Source of the DNA: Collimonas sp. OK307
GTDB lineage: Bacteria; Pseudomonadota; Gammaproteobacteria; Burkholderiales; Burkholderiaceae_D
Direction: 5' to 3'
DNA length: 64,000 nt
Assembly: GCF_900113705.1 (NCBI RefSeq)
Contig: NZ_FOQI01000001.1
Coordinates: forward strand, 620,001-684,000
Shown here: piece by piece, positions 36,371-45,780 of the stretch
Layout of the letters: the number at the start of each line of letters is the position of its first letter
How positions within the stretch are numbered: position 1 is the first letter of the stretch
The notes under the pieces: generated by a model
Databases searched by the model: none
What the model saw: only the letters and a program-made list of their open reading frames with translations
What the model was told of the DNA's origin: nothing
Made by a program: the position numbers and the translations under genes

Positions 36371-37476
36371 GGCCGCACTCCCACGGTTGCGGCGGCGGCC
36401 TGGTCAGCCACACGGACCTGCTCGCCTTCGTGCAGCAGGTGAGTGCCGAGTGCGACTATCCGGTCACCTGGCTTGAGTTGGCCTGCAATGCGCGCACCGT
36501 CGTCGTCCAGTCGCTGGACCGTGACCGCCCGCCAGGAAACCTTTGCTGGCTTGCCTTCGATGACCCAGACTCCCGCCCCCTTGCCCGCGTCGAACAGCGA
36601 GCCAATCGGTACCCACAAGCCGCCTTGCTCAGCGGGATGTGCGTCCGGGATCTGAACGGTGACTGTTGTACCTAATGGGGCGCTGGACATCTCCCCGTCC
36701 AGCACATACCGCGCCTCGAAGGTGCGGGTTAGTCGGTCTGCGGCATCCGAGAGCTGCCTGAGTTTGGTTGGAACGGTAACGCCCTCTTTGCCAAAGAGCG
36801 TGGCTTGGCCGACTGAACCGATGGCAGGGCGCAAGGTTTCCGGCAATTGGATGATGGCCTCGCGGTGTCCAGCATGGGCCACACGCACCACGACTTGGCC
36901 CGCGTTGACGACTTGGCCGGGTTCGACTAGCGTTTCCATGATGATGCCATCGGAATCTGCCACCAGCTCCGTGTATCGGCTAGCGTTGCGAGCAACTTCG
37001 GCTTGGGCTTCGGTTGCATTGAGCTGGGCTTTGGCAGTATCTGCCGCAGCCTTGACTTGGTCGTAGGCTGAAGCCGATATCGCGCCGGTTCCGCGCAGGT
37101 CGCGGTAGCGGGCTTCATCGTCCGCCGTTTGCTGCGCCCGTGCCCGGGCTGCGGCGACCGCTTCTTGCTGAGCATGGGCTGCCAGCTTCAGATCGACAGG
37201 GTCGATGCGCATGAGCGGTTGCCCACGCTTAACGGTTTGCCCTGCGTCCACAAGCCGCTCCAACACCTTGCCAGAGACCCGGAAACCAAGATCGCTTTGT
37301 ACCCGAGCGGCTACGGTTCCTGTGAACGTACGTGATGCGGCGACCGCGCCCTGAATGGTAGCCGCACGTACCAACGGCGCTTCGGTACGTGGATCGGATT
37401 GCAGTTTTTCGCCACAAGCGACCAGTGCAAACGGCAATGTAGATAGAGCGGCAGAGAAAACGAGGCGGCGGAGCAT
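36367..37476 (-). CDS. RND periplasmic adaptor (membrane fusion protein), lipoprotein
   Basis: The 369-residue adaptor has a lipoprotein signal with LVAC (Cys21) and a barrel-sandwich lipoyl half (FTGTVAARVQSDLGFRVSGKV). An alpha-hairpin lies at about 105-165, followed by GIIMETLVEPGQVVNAGQ and the beta-barrel and membrane-proximal domains. It bridges the RND permease to the outer-membrane channel. The gene is 45 bp downstream of an inverted repeat (37521-37544) that matches one before the divergent channel gene. Confidence 0.93.
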   Translation of the reverse strand: MLRRLVFSAALSTLPFALVACGEKLQSDPRTEAPLVRAATIQGAVAASRTFTGTVAARVQSDLGFRVSGKVLERLVDAGQTVKRGQPLMRIDPVDLKLAAHAQQEAVAAARARAQQTADDEARYRDLRGTGAISASAYDQVKAAADTAKAQLNATEAQAEVARNASRYTELVADSDGIIMETLVEPGQVVNAGQVVVRVAHAGHREAIIQLPETLRPAIGSVGQATLFGKEGVTVPTKLRQLSDAADRLTRTFEARYVLDGEMSSAPLGTTVTVQIPDAHPAEQGGLWVPIGSLFDAGKGAGVWVIEGKPAKVSWRAVTVQRLDDDGARIAGQLKPGDRIVALGTHLLHEGEQVRVADQAAAATVGVRP

Positions 37477-37520
37477 AGAAATCCCATAAAGAGCTAAACA
37501 GGATTTCTATTTTGGGACTA

Positions 37521-37544
37521 GTGACCACTTATGTCAATGGTCAC
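37521..37544. promoter_or_regulatory. TetR-type operator upstream of the adaptor-RND operon
   Basis: GTGACCA (37521-37527) and TGGTCAC (37538-37544) form a 24-bp dyad, GTGAC-N14-GTCAC. The same spacing and half-sites occur at 38217-38240. It lies in the promoter gap of the adaptor gene, next to the end of tetR. Confidence 0.7.
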
Positions 37545-37559
37545 AGTGATATTTGGCAT

Positions 37560-38177
37560 TTATGGCGATAGGCTGCGCAACACCAGATTAGATAGTTGCG
37601 CTGGAGCATCATCCGCCGAATCAAAGCTATGCTGCAAAAGCAACGGATTGAGATAGGGGCGAATGACCAGGTAAATCGCCGTCGCCGTTTCATCGAGCGG
37701 CGTTTTGCGCTCAAACTCCTCTGTCTCGCGCCCCTGGCGCAGGATGTCCTGCAGCATTGCCTGAATGCGCTCCTCAAAGGCGCGCACCGACTCCCAGCGC
37801 TCGGTGGCGGCCGAGGCTGCAATGTCATAGAGCTTGCGATCTTCAAAAAACAGGCGAAGGCATGACTCGACGCCTGTTTTGAACATGCGTCGAAGCTTCT
37901 CTGGCGGACCGTCGACTCCGTCAACGGCTGCTCTGACATCCGTTTCGATCTCGTGCAGGCAATTTGCGCAAATCAATTCGCCAATGGCCTGTTTGGACTC
38001 GAAGAACTTGTAAATATAGGCTTTGGAAAAGCCGATGGCCTTGGCAAGGTCAGAGACGGTGGTCTTTTCGTAGCCGTACAGACGGAAGTGCTCGGTAGCT
38101 GCGACAACAATTTGATCTCGCACTTCGTGATCGACTGGGCCTCGGGCTAAGCCCGGATTAGTGGTTGCTTTACTCAT
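37560..38177 (-). CDS. TetR-family repressor of the efflux locus
   Basis: The 205-residue protein has a TetR HTH at about 20-66 (HFRLYGYEKTTVSDLAKAIGFSKAYIYKFFESKQAIGE) and an all-helical ligand-binding C-terminal domain. ATG 38177 is used since GAGGTAAG precedes it; the longer frame is unlikely. It sits between the adaptor/RND operon and the divergent outer-membrane channel gene. The two matching dyads on its two sides suggest it represses both transcripts and itself. Confidence 0.92.
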   Translation of the reverse strand: MSKATTNPGLARGPVDHEVRDQIVVAATEHFRLYGYEKTTVSDLAKAIGFSKAYIYKFFESKQAIGELICANCLHEIETDVRAAVDGVDGPPEKLRRMFKTGVESCLRLFFEDRKLYDIAASAATERWESVRAFEERIQAMLQDILRQGRETEEFERKTPLDETATAIYLVIRPYLNPLLLQHSFDSADDAPAQLSNLVLRSLSP

Positions 38178-38214
38178 ATTCAACAGCTTACCTCTTATAT
38201 TCGACTTGCACAAC

Positions 38215-38242
38215 AAGTGACTATTTCATGATATAGTCACTT
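38215..38242. promoter_or_regulatory. TetR-type operator between tetR and the outer-membrane channel gene
   Basis: AAGTGACTAT (38215-38224) and ATAGTCACTT (38233-38242) are a perfect 10-bp inverted repeat with 8-bp spacer. Its inner form GTGAC-N14-GTCAC equals that at 37521-37544. It lies between the tetR start at 38177 and the channel gene start at 38278, so it can control both. Confidence 0.75.
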
Positions 38243-38277
38243 CATAATTTTTCCCTTTCACGTCGAGAAAGATACCC

Positions 38278-39738
38278 ATGCTACTTAAACGCACTCTCTT
38301 CATGTTAGTCGTCGCCAGTCTTTCAGCGGGTTGCGCTGTCGGGCCAGATTACATTCGGCCCGACACGCCCATGCCAGATCGCTACCTTGGTCAAACGGCA
38401 GTTGAGCAACGGCATGCCAACACCACTGCCGATTTCACTGTGTGGTGGGGAAGCTTTGGCGATCCACAATTGACCCGCTTCGTGACGCTTGCGCTGGAGC
38501 AGAATTTGGATCTTGCGCAAGCATCCGCTCGCGTCGCGCAGGCGCGCGCAGGACTAGGAGCGGCGAATGCCGCGCTGCTGCCTTCCGGCAACATCAATGC
38601 CCAGGGTGCGCGAGCCTACCAGTCGGTTGAAACGCCATTGGGGCAAGTCTTGAATTCAAGGCCCAATTTCGATCGTTACGGCAACGCCTATGAGGCCAAC
38701 CTCGGCGTAGGCTGGGAGCTGGACGTATTCGGTGGCGTGCGTCGCGGACGGGAAGCGGCACTGGCCGAGTATCAGGCTTCGGAGGCTGGCGCGGCGGCGA
38801 CACGATTGGCGGTGGCGGCGCAGACCGCTGACATCTACATCAGTATATGTGGACTGCAAACTCGCCTAGACGTTGCTCGCAGGCAGGTACAGACGCAACA
38901 GGAACTACTCTCAACTATCAATCTGCTTTATGGCAAGGGGTTGGCAGCCGAACTTCAAGTGCGGCAGGCCGAGGGCGCGCTCGCCCAAGTGCGGGCATCA
39001 GTACCGGTCCTCGAAACAGGGCTGGAAACAGCCATGAATGCGCTGGACGTGATGCTGGGCACACCGCCCGGTACACACCGGGAGGAGCTGGCTAATGCTG
39101 GTGTTATTCCGGTCGCCCCGCAGATCGCATCAACCGGATCGCCGGGTGATTTGCTCAGGCGTCGGCCAGATCTGATCGTGGCCGAACGCCGTCTGGCTGC
39201 GTCGAACGCTCGTATCGGCATGGCAATCGCCGAGTATTACCCCAAGCTCTCCTTTAGCGGACTGATCGGCAGCGCGACATCTTTATCTAGCGGCAACCTG
39301 TTCACCGCCGGCGCAAGTCAAGCCGCCGGCGTGCTGGGCCTTCGCTGGCGTCTGTTCGACTTCGGCCGCATCAACGCGCAGATTGACCTGGCCAAAGGCC
39401 AGGAAGCAGAGGCGCTAGCCGGCTATCGGCTCGCCGTGCTGCGTGCTACCGAAGACGTGGAAAACGCGTTCTCTGCCCTGGTAAAACGCGAGGAACAGGC
39501 TGGCATACTCGGTCAGGGTGTGGATTCACTCAGTCGAGCGCGGGGGGCCTCGTTTGCGGCATACCAGAAAGGGATCGTCAGCCTTATCGAAGTCCTGCAA
39601 GCAGACGAGAACCTGCTACGTGCCTCCGACATGCGAGCACAAGCGCAAACCGAATCCGCCCGCGCGGCAGTCGCTGCATTCAAGGCGCTCGGCGGTGGTT
39701 GGCAATCCCAGGAATCCGATGCGGTAGCTATCAGATAG
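38278..39738 (+). CDS. RND outer-membrane channel lipoprotein (NodT/OprM family)
   Basis: The 486-residue channel has lipoprotein signal with lipobox SAGC (Cys19) and VGPDYIRPDTPMP just after it, the standard NodT-family start. Two repeated OEP (TolC-like) domains carry QASARVAQARAGLGAANAALLP and RRPDLIVAERRLAASNARIGMAIAEYYPKLS. It completes the tripartite pump as trimeric outer-membrane exit duct. It is transcribed divergently from adaptor and permease, an unusual split, with TetR and a shared operator between them. Confidence 0.94.
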   Translation: MLLKRTLFMLVVASLSAGCAVGPDYIRPDTPMPDRYLGQTAVEQRHANTTADFTVWWGSFGDPQLTRFVTLALEQNLDLAQASARVAQARAGLGAANAALLPSGNINAQGARAYQSVETPLGQVLNSRPNFDRYGNAYEANLGVGWELDVFGGVRRGREAALAEYQASEAGAAATRLAVAAQTADIYISICGLQTRLDVARRQVQTQQELLSTINLLYGKGLAAELQVRQAEGALAQVRASVPVLETGLETAMNALDVMLGTPPGTHREELANAGVIPVAPQIASTGSPGDLLRRRPDLIVAERRLAASNARIGMAIAEYYPKLSFSGLIGSATSLSSGNLFTAGASQAAGVLGLRWRLFDFGRINAQIDLAKGQEAEALAGYRLAVLRATEDVENAFSALVKREEQAGILGQGVDSLSRARGASFAAYQKGIVSLIEVLQADENLLRASDMRAQAQTESARAAVAAFKALGGGWQSQESDAVAIR

Positions 39739-40151
39739 CAAAGTAAGCGCCAGCGGAGACGGAGGAAAATATATGGAACTTCGCCACCTCGGGTACTGCT
39801 ATATGACGCCGCCCCGATTAAAGGTCTGAGACGGCATGCCGTCTGCGTCCCGAGTGCCTTGATATTATTTTGTACCGTCCTGACTTCCCCGAAAAGCAGC
39901 AAATCAGGATTTGCTGCATGAGCATACACCGGAGGCGTCTGATTGACCGCTTTCGGGTCACATCCGTGACCGGTAGCTCCTGGACGCATACGGCCTGTCG
40001 CAAAAGTCAGAGCTCGACCCTAAGTAACCGGTCAAGTCTGATTCATAGAACGTCTGTGATGCAAGCGATAGCAGACGTTGAATGGCGCTTCAAAGCAAAC
40101 ATCAGAGAAGCTCGGTAGCGATAAAAAACCGCCTACCGATCTTTTACAGTT
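39739..40151. other. 413-bp gap between convergent genes, carrying a copy of a 59-bp repeat
   Basis: There is no supported gene here. The gap contains the 59-bp repeat copy A (39966-40024). It also has a hairpin AACGTCTG (40049-40056) / CAGACGTT (40072-40079). Open frames across it (for example 39870-40118, +) have no family resemblance and track the repeat, so I treat them as spurious. Confidence 0.6.
39966..40024 (+). repeat. 59-bp interspersed repeat, copy A
   Basis: This segment aligns without gaps to 46766-46824 in the same orientation, with 52 of 59 positions identical by eye. It includes the shared run GCCTGTCGCAAAAGT. The two copies bracket the HPPD-to-LysR block. Confidence 0.8.
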
Positions 40152-41228
40152 TTAGATAGCGTTTAGAACACCTCGGGTTACCTGATCTCGCTCGATCGAT
40201 TCGAACAGTGCCTTGAAATTACCTTCGCCGAAACCATCATCGCCCTTGCGCTGAATGAATTCGAAGAACACCGGGCCGAGCTGTGGTTTGGCAAAAATCT
40301 GCAACAGCAGGCGCTGCCCGCCGTCACCAGATGTACCATCGAGCAAGATGCCTCGCGCTTTCAGTTGCTCGGTCGGCTCGCCGTGCTGCGGCAAACGTCC
40401 TTCCAGCATTTCATAGTAAGTTGCGGGCGGTGCTGTCATGAATGGTGTTCCGGCTTTATGCAAAATGTCCCAAGTCTTGATCAGGTCGTCGGTCAGCAAG
40501 GCGATATGCTGGATACCCTCGCCATTGAACTGCATTAAGAACTCCTCGATCTGGCCCGAACCTTTCGACGATTCTTCATTGAGCGGGATACGGATCATGC
40601 CATCCGGCGCCGACATAGCGCGTGAGGTCAGCCCAGTGTATTCGCCCTTGATGTCGAAGTACCGAATCTCACGGAAGTTGAATAGCCGCTCATAAAACGC
40701 CGCCCAATGCGCCATGCGCCCGCGGTAGACATTGTGGGTGAGATGGTCAATCACTTTCAGCCCGGCGCCGGGGGGATTGCGGTCTACGCCCTCAATGAAT
40801 TCGAAATCGATATCATAGATCGACTTTCCTTCACCGAATCGGTCAATCAGATAGAGCGGCGCACCGCCGATGCCTTTGATGGCTGGCAAACGCAACTCCA
40901 TCGGGCCAGTGGGGATCTCCATCGGCTGCGCACCTAGTTCCAAAGCGCGGGCATAGGCCTTGTGCGCATCCTTGACGCGAAAAGCCATGCCGCAGGCACA
41001 GGGACCGTGTTCGGCGGCAAAGTAAGACGCTGCGCTACGCGGCTCGTGATTGATGATGAAATTGATGTCCCCCTGGCGATACAGGGTGACTTGCTTGGAG
41101 CGGTGCTGCGCCACCTTGATAAAGCCCATGGTGGCGAACACGCTTTCCAGCAGACCTGGCTCGGGAGAGGCGAATTCGACAAACTCGAATCCCATCAATC
41201 CCATCAGATTGTCTAAAATTTCTGGCAT
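40152..41228 (-). CDS. hppD: 4-hydroxyphenylpyruvate dioxygenase
   Basis: This canonical 358-residue HPPD has the Fe-ligand His of [10 protein letters not shown] (about 160), the His of [13 protein letters not shown] (about 240) and the Glu of [18 protein letters not shown] (about 320). The block [16 protein letters not shown] is also present. It converts 4-hydroxyphenylpyruvate to homogentisate in tyrosine breakdown. ATG 41228 follows GGAGG; a longer frame would need TTG. No homogentisate dioxygenase or fumarylacetoacetase gene is nearby. It is the last gene of a minus-strand set with gamma-carbonic anhydrase-like, CoA-transferase and HMG-CoA lyase genes. Confidence 0.95.
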   Translation of the reverse strand: MPEILDNLMGLMGFEFVEFASPEPGLLESVFATMGFIKVAQHRSKQVTLYRQGDINFIINHEPRSAASYFAAEHGPCACGMAFRVKDAHKAYARALELGAQPMEIPTGPMELRLPAIKGIGGAPLYLIDRFGEGKSIYDIDFEFIEGVDRNPPGAGLKVIDHLTHNVYRGRMAHWAAFYERLFNFREIRYFDIKGEYTGLTSRAMSAPDGMIRIPLNEESSKGSGQIEEFLMQFNGEGIQHIALLTDDLIKTWDILHKAGTPFMTAPPATYYEMLEGRLPQHGEPTEQLKARGILLDGTSGDGGQRLLLQIFAKPQLGPVFFEFIQRKGDDGFGEGNFKALFESIERDQVTRGVLNAI

Positions 41229-41257
41229 GAATGCCTCCAAAATAAGTTGTCGTAGTT

Positions 41258-41782
41258 TCAGCCCAGGCGTTTCAGCGAATTTTTGTAGTCGCCGCGACGG
41301 GCGACGTATTCCGCGGCGTTTCGATGCATATCTGCGATCGCCTCGGCAGTCAACTCTCGCACCACCTTGGCCGGCGAACCGATGATCAGCGAGTTATCGG
41401 GAAATACCTTCCCTTCTGTAATCAGCGCGCCAGCGCCCACCAGGCAGTTCTTGCCGATTACCGCGCCGTTCAGGATGACGGCCTGGATGCCGACAAGACT
41501 TCCTTCTTGCACCGTGCAACCGTGCAACATGGCCTGATGGCCAATGGAAACGTTATTTTCGACGATGAGCGGATAGCCTGGGTCAGTGTGCAACACCGCG
41601 CCTTCCTGCACATTGCTTCCGGCGCCAATAGTGATGGATTCATTGTCACCGCGTAGAACAACGCCGGGCCAGATGCTGACGTTTTCTTGCAAGACGACAT
41701 CGCCAATGACGACTGCCTGCTCGGCGACGAACGCGCTGTCATGAATCTGCGGCACTTTGTCGGCTATTTGATAAGTTGCCAT
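41258..41782 (-). CDS. gamma-carbonic anhydrase-family hexapeptide-repeat protein
   Basis: The 174-residue left-handed beta-helix protein has hexapeptide turns ([41 protein letters not shown]). Zn-ligand His residues lie in the HTDPG and [13 protein letters not shown] positions. Bacterial YrdA/PaaY-like members are often thioesterases or carbonic anhydrases. It lies 29 bp before hppD and 41 bp after the CoA-transferase gene, so it belongs to the operon. A PaaY-like housekeeping thioesterase role in CoA-ester metabolism is one option; the enzyme activity is not shown by sequence. Confidence 0.9.
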   Translation of the reverse strand: MATYQIADKVPQIHDSAFVAEQAVVIGDVVLQENVSIWPGVVLRGDNESITIGAGSNVQEGAVLHTDPGYPLIVENNVSIGHQAMLHGCTVQEGSLVGIQAVILNGAVIGKNCLVGAGALITEGKVFPDNSLIIGSPAKVVRELTAEAIADMHRNAAEYVARRGDYKNSLKRLG

Positions 41783-41823
41783 GTAATGTGATTTCTTTTC
41801 AGGTATCGGTGTTAGGGGAAATT

Positions 41824-43032
41824 TCAGGCGCTCTGCTCGGCTGCTTCATGCGAAAAGCCGTCGATCTGCGCATCGCTATAGCCGAATTCACGCATGACTT
41901 CATACGTGTGCTCCCCGATGCCAGCGATCGGTCGGCGCGGCTGCAGACGCTTGCCATCCATAGCGATTGGCAACAGCGGCATATCGGTTTGCGAACCATC
42001 CTCCAGCGTCAGCTTGACCATGCCACCGCTGGCTTTCAGGTGCGGATCGTCGAATAGTTCCTCCGGCTTGCAGATCGGCGCGAAAGGAATGCCGCGGTTC
42101 TCCAGCTCTGGCGCCAGCTTCTTGCCATCCAGTTTAAGGAACGTTTCACGCAGCGTCTGCAGTAGCCATTCGCGCACTACGACTCGCTGATTATTGGTTT
42201 GCAAGCTCGGATCGCCTAGCAGGTCTGGACGCTGGATCAGATCGCATAGCGCGCGCCACTGCGTATCGCCGGTCGCGGCGATAAACATTTGTTCACTGTT
42301 TGCCAGCTCGAAGACGTCATACACGGCCCAGGCACTGATCCGCGACGGCATAGGCGCTGCGGCCTCGCCTGTGACGGCGTATTGCTGCATATGCTGGGCT
42401 GACAGCAGCACGCAATTCTCAAACAGCGCACTTTGCACTTCCTTGCCTGCGCCGCTGTGTTGACGCTGGAACAAGGCTGCCAGTACGCCAATGGCGCCGA
42501 ACATGCCGCCCATGATGTCATTGACTGAACTGCCTGCCCTTAACGGACGCCCCACAGGGCCTGTCATATACGCCAGACCCGCCATCATCTGCACCACTTC
42601 GTCAAGCGCCAGGCGCTTCTCGTATGGTCCTTGGAGAAAACCCTTGTGGGAAACGTAGATGATCTTCGGATTACGTTCGCGCACGCTTTCATAATCGATA
42701 CCGAGGTCTTTCATGCGGCCGGGCTTGAAGTTTTCGATGAACACGTCGGCGCTGTCTATCAGCCTGTGCATCGCCTCGATGCCCGCAGCACTGTCCATAT
42801 CCAGCGTCACGCTCTTCTTGTTACGGTTAAACGTACGGAAGAAGCCAGCTCCGGTACCGAGCAGCCGTCGTGTGCCGTCGCCGCGCGGAGGTTCGACCTT
42901 GATGACGTCTGCGCCCAGATCGCCCAAGATCATTCCGCAGGTAGGCCCCATGACCATATGCGACATCTCGACTACACGGATGCCTTTGAGCGGCAGATCG
43001 TCGTCACGTTGATTGGATGCGGTGGATGTCAT
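41824..43032 (-). CDS. family III (CaiB/BaiF) CoA transferase
   Basis: The 402-residue protein has the family III N-terminal LKGIRVVEMSHMVMGPTCGMILGDLGADVIKVE and SVTLDMDSAAG. The catalytic Asp is in GSSVNDIMGGMFG (about 170). Family III enzymes transfer CoA between acids without a free intermediate. Its stop lies near the gamma-CA gene and its ATG overlaps the HMG-CoA lyase stop (ATGA, 43029-43032). With the lyase it could activate and cleave a hydroxymethylglutarate-like acid. Confidence 0.92.
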   Translation of the reverse strand: MTSTASNQRDDDLPLKGIRVVEMSHMVMGPTCGMILGDLGADVIKVEPPRGDGTRRLLGTGAGFFRTFNRNKKSVTLDMDSAAGIEAMHRLIDSADVFIENFKPGRMKDLGIDYESVRERNPKIIYVSHKGFLQGPYEKRLALDEVVQMMAGLAYMTGPVGRPLRAGSSVNDIMGGMFGAIGVLAALFQRQHSGAGKEVQSALFENCVLLSAQHMQQYAVTGEAAAPMPSRISAWAVYDVFELANSEQMFIAATGDTQWRALCDLIQRPDLLGDPSLQTNNQRVVVREWLLQTLRETFLKLDGKKLAPELENRGIPFAPICKPEELFDDPHLKASGGMVKLTLEDGSQTDMPLLPIAMDGKRLQPRRPIAGIGEHTYEVMREFGYSDAQIDGFSHEAAEQSA

Positions 43033-43982
43033 GCGGCTACCTCTTCTGGATGAAATTGTTGCGCTGTGTAACCGTGCGGCAAGCCTGCCCGGGCTAATGC
43101 GCCGTAAAGAATAACGCCCGGAAGGCTCTGCGCAAGAATACTGCGCGACGCGAGCAATTTTTCTACGTCGATGCCGGTGTGATAGCCGAGACTATCCAAC
43201 ACGAATACGAGGTCTTCGGTTGCTACATTACCGGATGCTCCCGGCGCATGCGGGCAGCCACCCAACCCACCAAGCGTGGAATCGAATTCACGAATGCCGT
43301 GTTCAAGCGCAATGATAGTGTTGGCCAAAGCCAGGCCGCGTGTATCGTGAAAGTGGGCGATAGACAGTCTATCGCCGGCCAGCTGCCGTAGCGCACCGAA
43401 TATCTTGGACACCTGCCCCGGCGTTGCATGGCCAGTGGTGTCAGCTAGCGCCAGCATGTCGCAACCGGCATCCAGTACGCGTTTCACAATGTCTTCGATA
43501 TCCGCCAGCGGCACCAGGCCCTGGATGGTGCAGCCGAATACGGTCGACAAACCGGCGATCAGGCGCGGTTTGTGCGTCGAGACATCGATCAACTGACGGA
43601 TCCGCTGAAACTCTTCCACCATCTCAACCGGCGTTTTGCGGACGTTGGCCTGACTGTGCGCCGCACTGACCGAGATCGGCGCGACGATGCGATGCACGCC
43701 GGACGCAATCGCTTTTTCAGCCCCCTTGAGATTGGGCACCAATGCCGTAACGGTCAGGTGCGGATAGGTCAGAGCGTGGGCGATCACCTGCTCCGCGTCG
43801 GCCATCTGCGGCAGCAACCGTGCGGGTACGAACGAGGCAACTTCCAGATAGCGCACACCGGCGGCGCAGGCGGCATCGATCCAGCGCTTTTTATCGTCGG
43901 TCGACATGATTTGCGGAATGCTCTGCAAGCCGTCGCGTAGTCCGACTTCCTGGACGATTACAGTGTTGTCTGCATGTGTCAT
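43029..43982 (-). CDS. hydroxymethylglutaryl-CoA lyase
   Basis: The 317-residue TIM-barrel lyase has QEVGLRDGLQSIP (metal/substrate start), ALADTTGHATPGQV, HFHDTRGLALAN and the HMGL signature GGLGGCPHAPGASGNVATEDL with its catalytic Cys (about 258). It cleaves HMG-CoA to acetoacetate and acetyl-CoA, or a related 3-hydroxy-acyl-CoA. ATG 43982 is used; the upstream frame overlaps the transporter gene. Coupled by ATGA with the CoA transferase downstream; an MFS transporter gene lies upstream. Confidence 0.93.
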   Translation of the reverse strand: MTHADNTVIVQEVGLRDGLQSIPQIMSTDDKKRWIDAACAAGVRYLEVASFVPARLLPQMADAEQVIAHALTYPHLTVTALVPNLKGAEKAIASGVHRIVAPISVSAAHSQANVRKTPVEMVEEFQRIRQLIDVSTHKPRLIAGLSTVFGCTIQGLVPLADIEDIVKRVLDAGCDMLALADTTGHATPGQVSKIFGALRQLAGDRLSIAHFHDTRGLALANTIIALEHGIREFDSTLGGLGGCPHAPGASGNVATEDLVFVLDSLGYHTGIDVEKLLASRSILAQSLPGVILYGALARAGLPHGYTAQQFHPEEVAA

Positions 43983-44025
43983 CTGAGGTCTTTCTTTCTG
44001 TGTTTCGATAACTTGTTTCGATAAC

Positions 44026-45468
44026 TTATTTCGACAATTCTTCCAAACGCAGGCCATTGGTCTTGGGACCGAAGATTCCGATCGACAGCATCACCATGAG
44101 CATGGAACCGGTAATGCCGGCAAATACGCCCACTACGCCGAAGTCACGCAGGAAGAAGGCAATCAAGAAGCCCGACAGCATCGCGCCGACGCGGCTTGAC
44201 GAGTACACGATGCCGACTGCACGGCAACGGATGCGGGTCGGGAATAATTCAGTCTGGTAGGCGTGGTAGTTCACGGAGATCATGGAACCGGCCAGACTGA
44301 TAAGGATGCCGAGTACGATCAACGGCAGCGCGACCTTCATCTGCGCGAAGGCGATACCGAATACGATCACGGCACCGGCAGCGCCGACGATCAGCCATTT
44401 GCGCTGGATCTTGTCAGCCACCAGCATCACCAATAAAGGACCAATCGGACTGGCAAAGGCGATAATGAAAGAGTAAAGCAGGCTCTTGGTGACTGTAATA
44501 CCCTGTGCGATCAGCAGCGTTGGAACCCAGTTGGCAAAGCCGTAGAACGCGATAGCCTGGAAGAAATTGAACACCAGCAGCATGATGAAGCGGGAGCGGT
44601 ACGGCGGCTTCCACAGTTCATTGAACGCTGCAGCAGCCTGGGGTGGCTCGACAATGGCGGGTAATGGTGGTGGCAACGGCGCACCGAACTCGGCAGCTGT
44701 TTTCGCTTCGATGCGTTGCATGACGGCTTCAGCCTCGGCAAGCCGGCCTTTTTGTGCTAGCCAACGAGGGCTTTCAGGAACCGCGCGGCGAATGAACCAC
44801 ACCAGTATGGCGCCGACCGAACCGATCATCACGACCCAACGCCAGCCATCGAAACCGAACGGGGCAATCGGCACCAGCCAATAGGACAGGATAGCCGCTA
44901 CCGGTGCAGCCATGAACATCGCCGCCTGGTTTAGCGACATGGCGCGACCACGCATGTGCTGCGGTACGATTTCGGTGATATAGCTATCGATGGTAACAAT
45001 CTCTATGCCGACGCCGATGCCGGTAAGGAAACGCCACAACAGCAAGCCATCCGAACTGGTTTGACAAGCCATGATGGCAGAGCCGATCGAGTACCACAGC
45101 AGTGAAACCGTGAAGATCGCACGGCGACCGTAGCGGTCCGGCAAAAAGCCGAAGAAGAAGGTACCGATAAACAAGCCGGCGAAGGTCGCTGCAATGAAAG
45201 CGCCAATACCTTGAGTCCCGAAAAAATGCGCGGTGGTGGTGCTAAGCAGGCCGCTCTTTACCATCCCCGGCGCAATGTAGCCGGTGAAGACCAGGTCATA
45301 AATCTCAAAAAACCCGCCCAGCGAAATCAGCAGAACCAGCATCCAGGAACTTCTGGTGACAGGTAGCCGGTCCATGCGTGCGGTGATGTCGGCAGAAGAA
45401 CCCGTCGCAGCGCGAACGGGAATGTCTATATTTTTTAGCGGCAAGGCCGTAGAAGGTGTGCTCATCAT
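44026..45468 (-). CDS. MFS transporter, probable organic-acid/aromatic-acid importer
   Basis: The 480-residue twelve-helix transporter has the loop motif GFLPDRYGRRAIF (about 110-122), a second RGRAMSLNQAAMF block and a long central loop. An N-terminal tail of about 35 residues precedes helix 1. The overall pattern resembles the niacin/benzoate/sugar-porter side of MFS. It is the first substantial gene of the HMGL/CoA-transferase/gamma-CA/hppD set and probably imports the substrate. Two ATGs (45468 and 45465) are equally likely. A 37-codon ORF with a good ribosome site ends 6 bp before it. Confidence 0.9.
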   Translation of the reverse strand: MMSTPSTALPLKNIDIPVRAATGSSADITARMDRLPVTRSSWMLVLLISLGGFFEIYDLVFTGYIAPGMVKSGLLSTTTAHFFGTQGIGAFIAATFAGLFIGTFFFGFLPDRYGRRAIFTVSLLWYSIGSAIMACQTSSDGLLLWRFLTGIGVGIEIVTIDSYITEIVPQHMRGRAMSLNQAAMFMAAPVAAILSYWLVPIAPFGFDGWRWVVMIGSVGAILVWFIRRAVPESPRWLAQKGRLAEAEAVMQRIEAKTAAEFGAPLPPPLPAIVEPPQAAAAFNELWKPPYRSRFIMLLVFNFFQAIAFYGFANWVPTLLIAQGITVTKSLLYSFIIAFASPIGPLLVMLVADKIQRKWLIVGAAGAVIVFGIAFAQMKVALPLIVLGILISLAGSMISVNYHAYQTELFPTRIRCRAVGIVYSSSRVGAMLSGFLIAFFLRDFGVVGVFAGITGSMLMVMLSIGIFGPKTNGLRLEELSK

Positions 45469-45780
45469 TTTCTTCTAAAGCTGTGAACAGCGGGCAACGT
45501 CCGACATGCAAAAACAAGTCGGTGTACGAAGCCGCGACTGCGACGAGTGCGATGGAGAAAACGGATAAACAAGCGCAATACGTGTCATGACTTTGTCTCC
45601 TGAGTCGTTATCTGGCTGATACCAGTTTGTTTTTATGTTGATCCCAAGGCTTGTGCGATGACACAAGTCCTGATGAATCGGAATACGTGTAGTGATTTTA
45701 GGCTTCTCTATTTCATTGACAAGCGCTATATTGGAACGCTAGACATTCCGATTCGGAAACCCTGATTGAGAGATTGAACA
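45469..45780. other. shared regulatory region of the MFS operon and LysR gene
   Basis: This 312-bp gap holds the possible leader ORF (45475-45588). Close to the LysR start is a perfect dyad TTCCGA-T-TCGGAA (45746-45758). A related GAATCGGAAT sequence lies near 45675-45685. These are candidate LysR sites. Confidence 0.5.
45475..45588 (-). CDS. possible 37-residue leader ORF upstream of the MFS gene
   Basis: ATG 45588 has a strong AGGAG at about 9 nt, and the stop lies 6 bp before the transporter start, which would allow translational coupling. The peptide (MTRIALVYPFSPSH...) has no recognisable family. It may be a leader, a small ORF, or chance. Confidence 0.35.
   Translation of the reverse strand: MTRIALVYPFSPSHSSQSRLRTPTCFCMSDVARCSQL

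Noticed and set aside
39870-40118. 82-codon frame over 59-bp repeat copy A
   Set aside because: It follows the repeated intergenic element, has no ribosome site and no homologous frame at copy B that looks like the same protein.
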